From the IMG/VR virus record IMGVR_UViG_3300037517_000770, positions 1 through 28,121 of that record: a stretch of DNA of 28,121 nucleotides; one strand, given 5' to 3'. Source of the DNA: a virus. Below are positions 22,266-28,092 of the stretch, in pieces. The position numbers and the translations under genes are program-made. Within the stretch, counting starts at the first letter, position 1, and each line of letters opens with the position of its first letter. Below the pieces are notes generated by a model that saw only the letters and a list, made by a program, of their open reading frames with translations, searched no databases and had not been told where the DNA came from.

Positions 22266-23029
22266 TGCTTGGCCTCCAGTGCAACAGCAACTTCAGTGAG
22301 TGCCTTGAACCAGTCATCCCGGCTGAAACTGCCGCGGCGGCTTTGCTCGGCCTTCATGGCGGCATCCAGTTTGGTCTTCCATTTGCCCCACTGCTCGCAC
22401 TTGGTCAAATCAGCACACTGGCGGCTGGCAACAGTCGCTTGCAGGTCGGCCAGTATCTTGTCAATGCTTCGCAGAGTGCCGCCGGTGCCAAACAGCTGCC
22501 CAGCTGCCGCACGGTAGGCCGCGGCGAACTTGGTAGCGTTGGCCGTGTCGTCCGGCGTCTCAGTAAATGTCAAAAGGCCGACGCCGTAGTCGTTGGGGAC
22601 GACTTCCGGCGGCGGCGGGGGAGGCGGCGGTGGTGGTGGCGGGGGAGTTGGCGTGCCACCGATGATGAACGTGATCTCTTTGTCGTCGATTCCACGCTCT
22701 GGGTCATAGCAGGTGATCTCGATTGCGTACTGGCCAGCACCCGCAAACAGGTAGCTGTTATCGGCAACCAGTTCCGGTTCCACTCGCTGGCCGTTTTGCT
22801 TGGCCTTGATGCGAGTGAACTTGTAGGCTGTGCGGATGTCGACAATCACGACATCGCTGACGGCAACGTTGGAGTCTTCGCCGACGAGGATGCGGTTTCC
22901 TTGCACCTGCGGATTGGTCACGCCCAGCAGTGCCTTCTTGCGGGTGACCTGCGTCTCGACCTGAGCCGAGGCAAGGCCGCAAAGCAGCAGGCAGGCCGTA
23001 ACGAAAAAGGCAGTTGTTTTGTTACGCAT
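22262..23029 (-). CDS. secreted protein with poly-proline hinge
   Basis: A 255-residue protein. Residues 1-23 (MRNKTTAFFVTACLLLCGLA, then SAQ) form a clear signal peptide with an A-Q cleavage site. Residues 24-125 are a beta-rich Ig-like domain (VETQVTRKKALLGVTNPQVQ ... AGQYAIEITCYDPERG). Then come 13 consecutive prolines (DNA 22607-22645, mixed CCC/CCG/CCA/CCT codons, hence kept by selection on protein) and a helical C-terminal domain. Export to the envelope is likely. The stop overlaps the papain-like gene. Role unknown: envelope anchor, inhibitor or lysis helper. Confidence 0.75.
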   Translation of the reverse strand: MRNKTTAFFVTACLLLCGLASAQVETQVTRKKALLGVTNPQVQGNRILVGEDSNVAVSDVVIVDIRTAYKFTRIKAKQNGQRVEPELVADNSYLFAGAGQYAIEITCYDPERGIDDKEITFIIGGTPTPPPPPPPPPPPPPEVVPNDYGVGLLTFTETPDDTANATKFAAAYRAAAGQLFGTGGTLRSIDKILADLQATVASRQCADLTKCEQWGKWKTKLDAAMKAEQSRRGSFSRDDWFKALTEVAVALEAKQ

Positions 23030-23265
23030 TACACCACCGAAAAGGCTTTGAGAATCAGCAGCACGATTTCCAGCACCTTGGCCCAGTCGACCTTCGACCA
23101 GTCGATCTTGCTCTCGTGCGTGGCCAGCTTGTTGGCGACTTCCTCTTCAATGCAGGCCGCGAAATCGGGGTCACGTCGGCATCGCCGCGCCAACCACCGC
23201 AGCCCGATGCGTCGGTGCAGCGGCTCGTTCTTTGCCTTGTCTTCCAGTAGTTCAACGAACGTCAT
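23029..23265 (-). CDS. small basic protein with hydrophobic C-terminal helix
   Basis: A 78-residue protein. Residues 1-55 are charged (LHRRIGLRWLARRCRRDPDF). The end is VDWAKVLEIVLLILKAFSVV, an amphipathic-to-hydrophobic helix that could insert in a membrane. GGAGG precedes the ATG at 23265, inside the previous micro gene. Its stop overlaps the next ATG (TAATG). In the lysis neighbourhood a pore-forming or accessory role is possible. Confidence 0.65.
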   Translation of the reverse strand: MTFVELLEDKAKNEPLHRRIGLRWLARRCRRDPDFAACIEEEVANKLATHESKIDWSKVDWAKVLEIVLLILKAFSVV

Positions 23266-23353
23266 CTTGTCCTCCGTGAATTTCAGCCAGCACGCTGAGC
23301 ATGCCCGTCAGAATCAGCGCCAACAGCATCAGCCCGACCCACTCGCTGGTCAT
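23252..23353 (-). CDS. 33-residue single-pass membrane peptide
   Basis: MTSEWVGLMLLALILTGMLS then VLAEIHGGQDDVR: one hydrophobic helix (about residues 5-23) and a short polar tail. The ATG at 23353 overlaps the stop of the upstream two-helix membrane gene as ATGA. It ends inside the 78-residue gene and contains the SD (GGAGG) used by that gene. Composition and coupling support a real gene rather than a gap; likely a lysis accessory (holin/antiholin-like). Confidence 0.6.
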   Translation of the reverse strand: MTSEWVGLMLLALILTGMLSVLAEIHGGQDDVR

Positions 23354-23601
23354 CGCTTTGATTCCGAATAGTGCGGCGTGACCTTGACGAGCAGCAGTGA
23401 TTCCAGCATCGGCCACCGCTTGGCCAGCAGGCCGATTCCGGCATTGGCCAGCCCGGTCAGGATGATGATCATCGCCGCCTCAACGGCCAGCGACTGGTCA
23501 GGCGTAAACGCCACGCCCAGATACTGCAGCAGGAATGCAGCGAGCCACGCCCAGACGCTGGACGCCGCCACACGCACGAACCTCGTCACCAAGTCATTCA
23601 T
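23350..23601 (-). CDS. holin candidate (two membrane helices)
   Basis: An 83-residue protein with two hydrophobic segments: VWAWLAAFLLQYLGVAF (about 16-32) and LAVEAAMIIILTGLANAGIGLLA (about 38-60). A short acidic turn separates them and the C-terminus is charged (TPHYSESKR). This is the size and layout of a class-II holin. Followed by a 33-residue membrane peptide and secreted/protease genes. No sequence family recognised, so function rests on topology and context. Confidence 0.7.
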   Translation of the reverse strand: MNDLVTRFVRVAASSVWAWLAAFLLQYLGVAFTPDQSLAVEAAMIIILTGLANAGIGLLAKRWPMLESLLLVKVTPHYSESKR

Positions 23602-23807
23602 TCAAACCACCTTCGCCGCTGATGCGGCTTGACATACTGTTCGTCGTAAAAACCTCTCAGCCACGCCAGCCGCCGCATGTTTCCGCCTTGACCTGGCGGA
23701 TGCGGACAGGCCGCTGATGGCTGGCCACTTAAAAACGCTTTTCTGCCCTCTGTCTCGTCCGCCTCATAAGTTAAGAGCGGGCTGCCTTCCGTAGCTTGTT
23801 TGGCCAT
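23598..23807 (-). CDS. RMF/CrpP-like small protein
   Basis: A 69-residue protein whose middle matches the ribosome-modulation-factor pattern G-x3-A-x2-G-x5-C-P-x-x-x-x-x-x-x-R-x-x-W-L-x-G: here EGRKAFLSGQPSAACPHPPG, then MRRLAWLRGF (C34, P35, W49, G52). The basic C-terminus (QRRRWFE) is unlike typical RMF. GGGAGG precedes the ATG at 23807. It might dampen host ribosomes late in infection; related phage proteins (CrpP-like) are known but roles are disputed. Overlaps the holin candidate by four bases. Confidence 0.65.
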   Translation of the reverse strand: MAKQATEGSPLLTYEADETEGRKAFLSGQPSAACPHPPGQGGNMRRLAWLRGFYDEQYVKPHQRRRWFE

Positions 23808-23833
23808 CCGTTAGCCTCCCGCTGTCGCACTGT

Positions 23834-24502
23834 CTACCGGTTGAGAAGTTGCCGGACTCTACCGGCAAGTCCTGCACGAATCGGGGCTGTGACGCTGTGA
23901 ACGGTGCCTGCCACGGTTTTCACCTTCTTCTTGGCCCAGACGCTGCCGCCACTGACCACGCCACAAACTTTGCCAGCGGCGTTGACCACTGGACCACCCG
24001 AATCGCCAGGAATCGCATAGCTAAACAGCACCATCGACTTTTCGCCGACCGCTGCCACCTTGGACTTAAAGCACCGCAGGCCTTGACCGCCGCCAAACCC
24101 GCAGACACGCACATCGTCGCCTTCCGCAGCATCGACGACTTCGAGGACACTACAGCCGCCCGGCATGTTGCAGTTCAGCACAGCCACGTCGGCCTCACGG
24201 TCACTGCCACGCAGGGTGGCCTTGTTGGTGCTGCCGTCGTGAAAGCTGACCGTAAACGACTGATTGCCGTCGGCGATGTGTGCGGCCGTCAGAACGGCAG
24301 GAGACTCGCCAGCGTCGACGATGCACCCGGTGCCGGTGCCGCCGTTGGTATCGCCGCGGACAACGACTAGTGCCGTCACCAGCTGCGGCTCACAGTCAAC
24401 GAACTCCCACAGACCAGAATCCTTTCCGACTTGGCCAGCAGCGTGCTGGACCAGCAAGAGAGATACAACCAGAACTGATAAAGACAGCTTGGCGAGATTC
24501 AC
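23834..24502 (-). CDS. secreted trypsin-like serine protease
   Basis: A 222-residue enzyme with a signal peptide (LSLSVLVVSLLLVQHAAGQ, residues 6-24). Catalytic triad: His75 in TAAH, Asp105 in READVAVL and Ser168 in GDSGGPV, so an active S1/HtrA-like protease domain without a PDZ domain. Two Cys pairs suggest disulphides. GTG start at 24502 with AGGTG upstream. A secreted protease in a phage lysis/early region is unusual; it could process envelope proteins or own adhesins. Confidence 0.8.
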   Translation of the reverse strand: MNLAKLSLSVLVVSLLLVQHAAGQVGKDSGLWEFVDCEPQLVTALVVVRGDTNGGTGTGCIVDAGESPAVLTAAHIADGNQSFTVSFHDGSTNKATLRGSDREADVAVLNCNMPGGCSVLEVVDAAEGDDVRVCGFGGGQGLRCFKSKVAAVGEKSMVLFSYAIPGDSGGPVVNAAGKVCGVVSGGSVWAKKKVKTVAGTVHSVTAPIRAGLAGRVRQLLNR

Positions 24503-24588
24503 GGATCACCTGCCTTTCATTGGCCGAAGGTACGGGACTTCCTGCCAATAAATTTACGCTGTGGGATACGTGATTTTTTTATCCACTT
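24503..24588 (-). other. 86-bp gap before the envelope/lysis genes
   Basis: A/T-rich by local standards. Contains an imperfect inverted repeat (GTGGGATA around 24559 with TATCCAC at 24579-24585). It may separate early from late transcription, but I see no convincing -35/-10 pair. Confidence 0.3.
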
Positions 24589-24774
24589 TTAGTCATTTGG
24601 AGATTTTTCCCGAATGCACTTTGCGGACTCGCAGCACCCGTCAACCGGGCAGTAGACGTAGGCAACCGGCCCCTTGCTGCTTTCCACCCGCATCAGCACC
24701 CCATGCACCGGACAACGGGGCCGGTTCTCCTTGCCAGACTTGTACTTCACCGGCCGCTCATCCTGCTGCGTCAC
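24589..24774 (-). CDS. small zinc-ribbon protein
   Basis: A 61-residue protein with CPVHG ... YCPVDGC ... C: CPVH and CPVDGC pairs form a probable zinc ribbon; the tail is basic (CIREKSPND). Start set at GTG 24774, six bases after GGAGGG; the longer frame from 24897 is Gly-rich shadow sequence without an SD. It overlaps the preceding small gene by 17 bases. Role probably in DNA or RNA contact. Confidence 0.7.
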   Translation of the reverse strand: MTQQDERPVKYKSGKENRPRCPVHGVLMRVESSKGPVAYVYCPVDGCCESAKCIREKSPND

Positions 24775-24967
24775 GTCTCGCCCTCCAGCACTGTTTCGGC
24801 ATCCGCTCAATGCCGTAGGTCCGTTTAATGTCCCAGTACGCCAGCCGCTCCGATTCCCACCGCCGCCACCACGCTGGCTTGTACCGCCAGAAGACATCGC
24901 TGCTGCATCCTTCCTCGATGATGGCCGCCCGCTCGTCCCACAGTTCGATGATGTCAGCCTCGCTCAT
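24758..24967 (-). CDS. small hypothetical protein of the replication module
   Basis: A 69-residue protein starting MSEADIIELWDERAAIIEEG, acidic first half and Trp/Arg-rich second half (WWRRWESERLAYWDIKRTYG). No known motif. Start at ATG 24967 with AGGTG seven bases upstream; overlaps the preceding stop by 14 bases. Trp/Arg-rich helices of this sort often occur in small phage regulators, but nothing specific is claimed. Confidence 0.65.
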   Translation of the reverse strand: MSEADIIELWDERAAIIEEGCSSDVFWRYKPAWWRRWESERLAYWDIKRTYGIERMPKQCWRARRDAAG

Positions 24968-25325
24968 ACTCAATCACCTGCTGCTCGAGCTGCGACACGA
25001 ACTCAGCCACCTCGCCAGCCGTCACGCCAGGGTTGGCCAGCCGGTAGACCCTCACCGCTTCCGCAATCCGCTGGCCGTGTGCGACCTTTGGATTGTGGCT
25101 TCGCCGGTTCCAGCTGCGATACTCAATCACCGCACGCCGTACCACGCTGGCAGGCGGCATGCAGTCACGGGTTCGGCCGACCTTCAGGATGGCGGCCGAC
25201 AACTCGTCACGGTCGAACTCGCCCAGCACCAGATGCCAGGCGTTGACATCGACCTCGGTCAGCTCGCGGCCGAACAGGCTGAACAGTGCCGCCAGCATCA
25301 GGCCCAGTTCACTTCGATTGACCAT
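24954..25325 (-). CDS. helicase-loader-type replication protein (G39P-like), tentative
   Basis: A 123-residue helical protein. An N-terminal helix (ELGLMLAALFSLFGRELTEV) is followed by VDVNAWHLVLGEFDRDELSAAI, KVGRTRDCMPPASVVRRAVI. This pattern (short acidic segment, A-I-x-x-x, then a proline-containing P-x-x-x-x-x-R) resembles phage loader/inhibitor proteins of the G39P type, which partner an initiator and a hexameric helicase. It lies directly downstream of the initiator-like gene with GGAGG before its ATG. Family call is moderate to weak. Confidence 0.5.
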   Translation of the reverse strand: MVNRSELGLMLAALFSLFGRELTEVDVNAWHLVLGEFDRDELSAAILKVGRTRDCMPPASVVRRAVIEYRSWNRRSHNPKVAHGQRIAEAVRVYRLANPGVTAGEVAEFVSQLEQQVIEYERG

Positions 25326-26352
25326 TGGAACCTCCTAGGAATCCTGCCACGCCTGCCTCCTCCTGAGCCTTAATCCGCTGCAGCATCTCGGCCATGTTCT
25401 GCTGCCGCTGCTGGCCGAAGGTGACCGGCTTGGCGCTGGCCTTGCCGCTATTGCCTCGCAGGTCGTTGCGTTCCCATTGGCGAACAGCCGCCTTCCAGTC
25501 CTTCATGGGGTTCTTGCCGACCTTCCAGCCGTTGGCTGTGTAGTGGTCCATCCACTCGTGCGGGTCGACGGTGTTGCCACGTTCCTTGCAGTACGCCACC
25601 ACATCCTCGATTGTCGGTCGCACCATTGAGATACCACTCTTAGTGGTATCTCTTTCTTCTCTTCTCTCCTGTACTGTGGTCACGCTTTTGTCACAAACTT
25701 TTGTGACATTTTTGTGACGCAATTCATCAGGTGTTTTGTTGCTCAATTTTTGATTGCAAACAGTGCAGCAAGTCACCAAATTTTCAGCGTTTGTGGCACC
25801 ACCACGGCTTTCTGGCTGGACGTGATGCACCGACAATTTAGCGCCAATGTACGGACCGACCACCGCTTTTTTGCTAGGGTTCCACTGGCAATAAACGCAC
25901 GTAAACCCGTCACGCTCGTAGACCTCTCGCCGCACCGCAGCCGGAACGTGATCTTTTTGTTTGTTTGCTGTCACAACTTTTTGTGACATTTGTGTGACAC
26001 GTTCTTTTTGCTTCCTTCGAGAGGCTGAAATCCGCTTTTTTGCGGACTCGCCCAGCCATCGGTCCCAGTTCGGAAAGCTGATGTAAGGCTTGCCGTCGGT
26101 GTCCACGCCATGCTCCAGCCATCCAGCGTCGGCCATCAGCTGCGGAAAGTCCGGCAGGGATGTCACCCTGCCCAGCGATGTTAGCGTGACGTGCTTGACG
26201 CAGCCGTCTTGCGACTGGCGTGACGCCCACGCCCAGATTCGATGCAGGTAGCCGACAATGACTTCCTCTCGCTGGCCAATACGCTCGGCCATGTAGGTCA
26301 CCGCCGGGTCTTCGTACAGGTCCAGCCGCATTGGTATCCAATCACCAGCCAT
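25309..26352 (-). CDS. replication initiator with an internal HNH domain
   Basis: A 347-residue protein; coordinates below count from the second Met. Residues 1-115 look like a phage replisome-organiser winged-helix domain (DWIPMRLDLYEDPAVTYMAE ... WAWASRQSQDGCVKH ... ISFPNWDRWLGESAKKR). Residues 135-212 are a complete HNH nuclease: VYERDGFTCVYC, LSVHHVQPESRGG, NAENLVTCCTVCNQKL. Residues 245-295 (RPTIEDVVAYCKERGNTVDP ... GWKVGKNPMKDWKAAVRQWE) match the C-terminal partner-binding domain of replication proteins. GGGAGG lies six bases before ATG 26352. It is followed by a helicase-loader-type gene. The DNA also contains origin-like repeats. Confidence 0.8.
   Translation of the reverse strand: MAGDWIPMRLDLYEDPAVTYMAERIGQREEVIVGYLHRIWAWASRQSQDGCVKHVTLTSLGRVTSLPDFPQLMADAGWLEHGVDTDGKPYISFPNWDRWLGESAKKRISASRRKQKERVTQMSQKVVTANKQKDHVPAAVRREVYERDGFTCVYCQWNPSKKAVVGPYIGAKLSVHHVQPESRGGATNAENLVTCCTVCNQKLSNKTPDELRHKNVTKVCDKSVTTVQERREERDTTKSGISMVRPTIEDVVAYCKERGNTVDPHEWMDHYTANGWKVGKNPMKDWKAAVRQWERNDLRGNSGKASAKPVTFGQQRQQNMAEMLQRIKAQEEAGVAGFLGGSNGQSK
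25628..25720. other. candidate replication origin inside the initiator gene
   Basis: In coding-strand order: three GTCACAA-type units (25720-25690; two direct at 11-bp spacing, then one inverted), then a purine tract AGGAGAGAAGAGAAGAAAGA (25671-25652), then a perfect 11-bp inverted repeat with 3-base loop (25628-25638 / 25642-25652, GAGATACCACT arms). The layout iterons, purine-rich tract, palindrome is that of the lambda origin within gene O. Confidence 0.6.
25690..26000. repeat. two 31-bp iteron clusters flanking the HNH-coding DNA
   Basis: 25690-25720 and 25970-26000 match at 27 of 31 bases. Each has GTCACAA in one orientation and two copies of its reverse (TTGTGAC-type) at 11-bp spacing. 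The two copies are in different reading frames of the same gene, so the similarity is kept at DNA level, not protein level. They lie either side of the HNH-coding segment, 280 bp apart. Confidence 0.8.
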
Positions 26353-27482
26353 CATTCACCTCCCGTCAGCCTGTCCATTGCCATCCTTGCCACCACTTCA
26401 GCCACCTGCGGAACTATGGCGTTGCCGAGGCATCGCAACTTGTTGACTCGGTTTGGGATTCTGGTTGCGACTCGCCCGGCAAATCGCACTAGTCCACCGG
26501 AAACCCCATTAACCAGCTCACCCATTGCGGGTTCAGCTGCCCACCAGCCACCGCTGCCAGTGTCGGCGTGTTCCGTTCGTGTTCCGCCGGGTAGCCGCCC
26601 TCCTTGGCGTTGTGTGCCGTTGGTGTCGGCAGGAACTTGACCGCTGCTTCCAGCGAAATCTGCTTGCCAATTGCCATCCGCCTGGCTGTACTGTTCTGCG
26701 TTGCCCATGGTCGATTGTCTGAGGCGTTTGGTGTCGGCCACCACTTCACCGCATCGTTCAGCGTTATCGACTGCTTGGTCCCGCTCGGCCTCTTGCCTGT
26801 TGGCCTGTTCTTCGATACTCGGCCGCCGGTGCCCATGCTTGCGTCGGGTGTAGGCCACATCGCCATTTCCACGGGTGTCGGTGTTCGTCCTTGCCTGGAC
26901 TTCTCGCTGCGTCCCGTTCCTTTTGCCATCGCTGCCGTTGGTGTTCCGACAGTTATCTGGCAGCTCGGCCATTTCTGCATACTGGGACAGAGCTGATTCG
27001 CCGTTGCTGTAGGCGAGAATAAAAACCCTGTCCCGGATATGCGGGGCACCAACGGCGGCAGCCGGTATGCAATGCCACTCCGCATCAAACCCGACCTCGG
27101 CCAGCGTCCCGAGAACTCGGTCCAGCCCTCTAGTAAGCAACGCTGCCACGTTCTCCAAGACAACTGCTCTCGGTTGCAATTCTCGAACCAAGCGAATGGC
27201 TTCAAAGAACAACCCGCTTCTGGCTCCATCAAGGCCTGCTCCTTTCCCGGCGTAGGAAATATCCACACAGGGAAATCCGCCGATGATGCAATCGACGCGC
27301 TCGAGGTTGTGTTGTCCGCACTGCCGGATGTCTCGCTCCCGATGCACGTCTGGCCAGTGCCGCTTAAGGATTTTCGTCGCATAGTCATCAATCTCCACCT
27401 GCCACTTGCACTGAAACCCAGCCCGTTCAAAACCTAAGTCAAACCCGCCAATGCCTGCGAACAAGCTCCCAAACGTCAGCAT
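26352..27482 (-). CDS. C5 cytosine DNA methyltransferase
   Basis: A 376-residue enzyme. Motif I SLFAGIGGFDLGFERAGF, motif II VEIDDYA, motif IV GGFPCVDIS with catalytic Cys72, motif VI LENV (E110, N111), motif VIII IRDRVFILA and C-terminal motif X RCLGNAIVPQVAE are all present and in order. The region between motif VIII and X (about 160-300) is hydrophilic and Asn/Thr/Arg-rich. Start set at ATG 27482, five bases after GGAGG; earlier starts lack a proper SD. It likely protects phage DNA from host restriction. The same DNA has a long second frame described in the findings. Confidence 0.88.
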   Translation of the reverse strand: MLTFGSLFAGIGGFDLGFERAGFQCKWQVEIDDYATKILKRHWPDVHRERDIRQCGQHNLERVDCIIGGFPCVDISYAGKGAGLDGARSGLFFEAIRLVRELQPRAVVLENVAALLTRGLDRVLGTLAEVGFDAEWHCIPAAAVGAPHIRDRVFILAYSNGESALSQYAEMAELPDNCRNTNGSDGKRNGTQREVQARTNTDTRGNGDVAYTRRKHGHRRPSIEEQANRQEAERDQAVDNAERCGEVVADTKRLRQSTMGNAEQYSQADGNWQADFAGSSGQVPADTNGTQRQGGRLPGGTRTEHADTGSGGWWAAEPAMGELVNGVSGGLVRFAGRVATRIPNRVNKLRCLGNAIVPQVAEVVARMAMDRLTGGE

Positions 27483-27925
27483 CCCTGCCTCCATCCCTGC
27501 GTTCGTGCCCATTCCGCAATCAGCAGGCTGTCCGCATTGGCGTGCGTGATTTTCATAAACGGCCAGCGACGCTGGGCCTCAGCCTTGCTGACGTTCTTGT
27601 CGCCTTTGGTGAGGCAACCCATCTGCTGCTGCCACTTCTGCGGACGGACTAGCAGGTACGGCACCTGGTTGGCATCCAGCAAGCCAAGCACATGGCCGAA
27701 GCTCTGGCCGAAGGTGAACGCCGATTTAACGCCCATCTGCGGCGAGCTGTGAACCTGCTCAAGTGCGGCCTTGGCCCGGTGCAAATCGAACTGGTGGAAC
27801 CAGTCGGCGATGTCCTTGCCGGTGCCGTCCAGCTTGCAGGGGCTGCCGTCCCAAGGCGTCCCGTCGTCCCAGATCGCCGACACGCTGCCGCTCTTGCCGG
27901 GGTCAATTCCGAAGTAAATCGCCAT
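27476..27925 (-). CDS. RuvC-like Holliday-junction resolvase
   Basis: A 149-residue RNase-H-fold nuclease. Catalytic acids: Asp8 in FGIDPGKSG, Glu56 in AALEQVHSSPQMGV, and Asp132 in THANADSLLIAEW. The segment FTFGQSFGHVLGLL is the family's DNA-contact loop. SD CGGAGG precedes ATG 27925. It overlaps the methyltransferase gene by seven bases. It would resolve branched replication intermediates before packaging. Confidence 0.85.
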   Translation of the reverse strand: MAIYFGIDPGKSGSVSAIWDDGTPWDGSPCKLDGTGKDIADWFHQFDLHRAKAALEQVHSSPQMGVKSAFTFGQSFGHVLGLLDANQVPYLLVRPQKWQQQMGCLTKGDKNVSKAEAQRRWPFMKITHANADSLLIAEWARTQGWRQGC

Positions 27926-27975
27926 GTGTTCCTCCGTGTTTCACTGTGCTGTGAAAAGCCGTCTTTGAATGAAAA

Positions 27976-28044
27976 TAGTCCCGGCTGGACTCAAACCAGC
28001 ACCTTTCCCCTTGTCGGGTTGCGTCTACATTCCGCCACGGGACC
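27976..28044 (-). tRNA. tRNA-like element with reduced anticodon arm
   Basis: The acceptor stem GGTCCCG / CGGGACT (one G-U) and T arm GCTGG-TTTGAGT-CCAGC are perfect, and the D arm is of Leu type (GCGGAATGTAGACGC). The anticodon region is three bases too short, has only CCC/GGG pairing around GACAAG, and lacks U33, so no anticodon can be assigned. No CCA is encoded. It is a degenerate tRNA or a tRNA-like RNA; same strand as the genes. Confidence 0.6.
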
Positions 28045-28092
28045 GTCGCACATTCACCGAGTGCGACTTCAAGGCCTGTTCCTATTCAGGCC
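28045..28092 (-). other. two perfect hairpins upstream of the tRNA-like element
   Basis: GTCGCAC/GTGCGAC (28045-28051 with 28061-28067, 9-nt loop) abuts the tRNA-like 5' end. GGCCTG/CAGGCC (28073-28078 with 28087-28092, 8-nt loop) lies just beyond. They may guide processing of a tRNA-cluster transcript, or belong to another degenerate tRNA. Confidence 0.4.

Noticed and set aside
22190-23371. 393-codon plus-strand open frame
   Set aside because: Antisense shadow of the poly-proline and neighbouring genes; contains a Gly/Arg run that is only the reverse of the proline run.
24559-24585. Terminator between the zinc-ribbon gene and the serine protease
   Set aside because: The inverted repeat is imperfect and the T run lies inside the loop or on the wrong strand for the minus-strand genes.
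25309-26352. Intein or group I intron in the replication gene
   Set aside because: The reading frame is continuous and there is no Cys/Ser start block, no HN end block and no intron core; an in-frame domain fits better.
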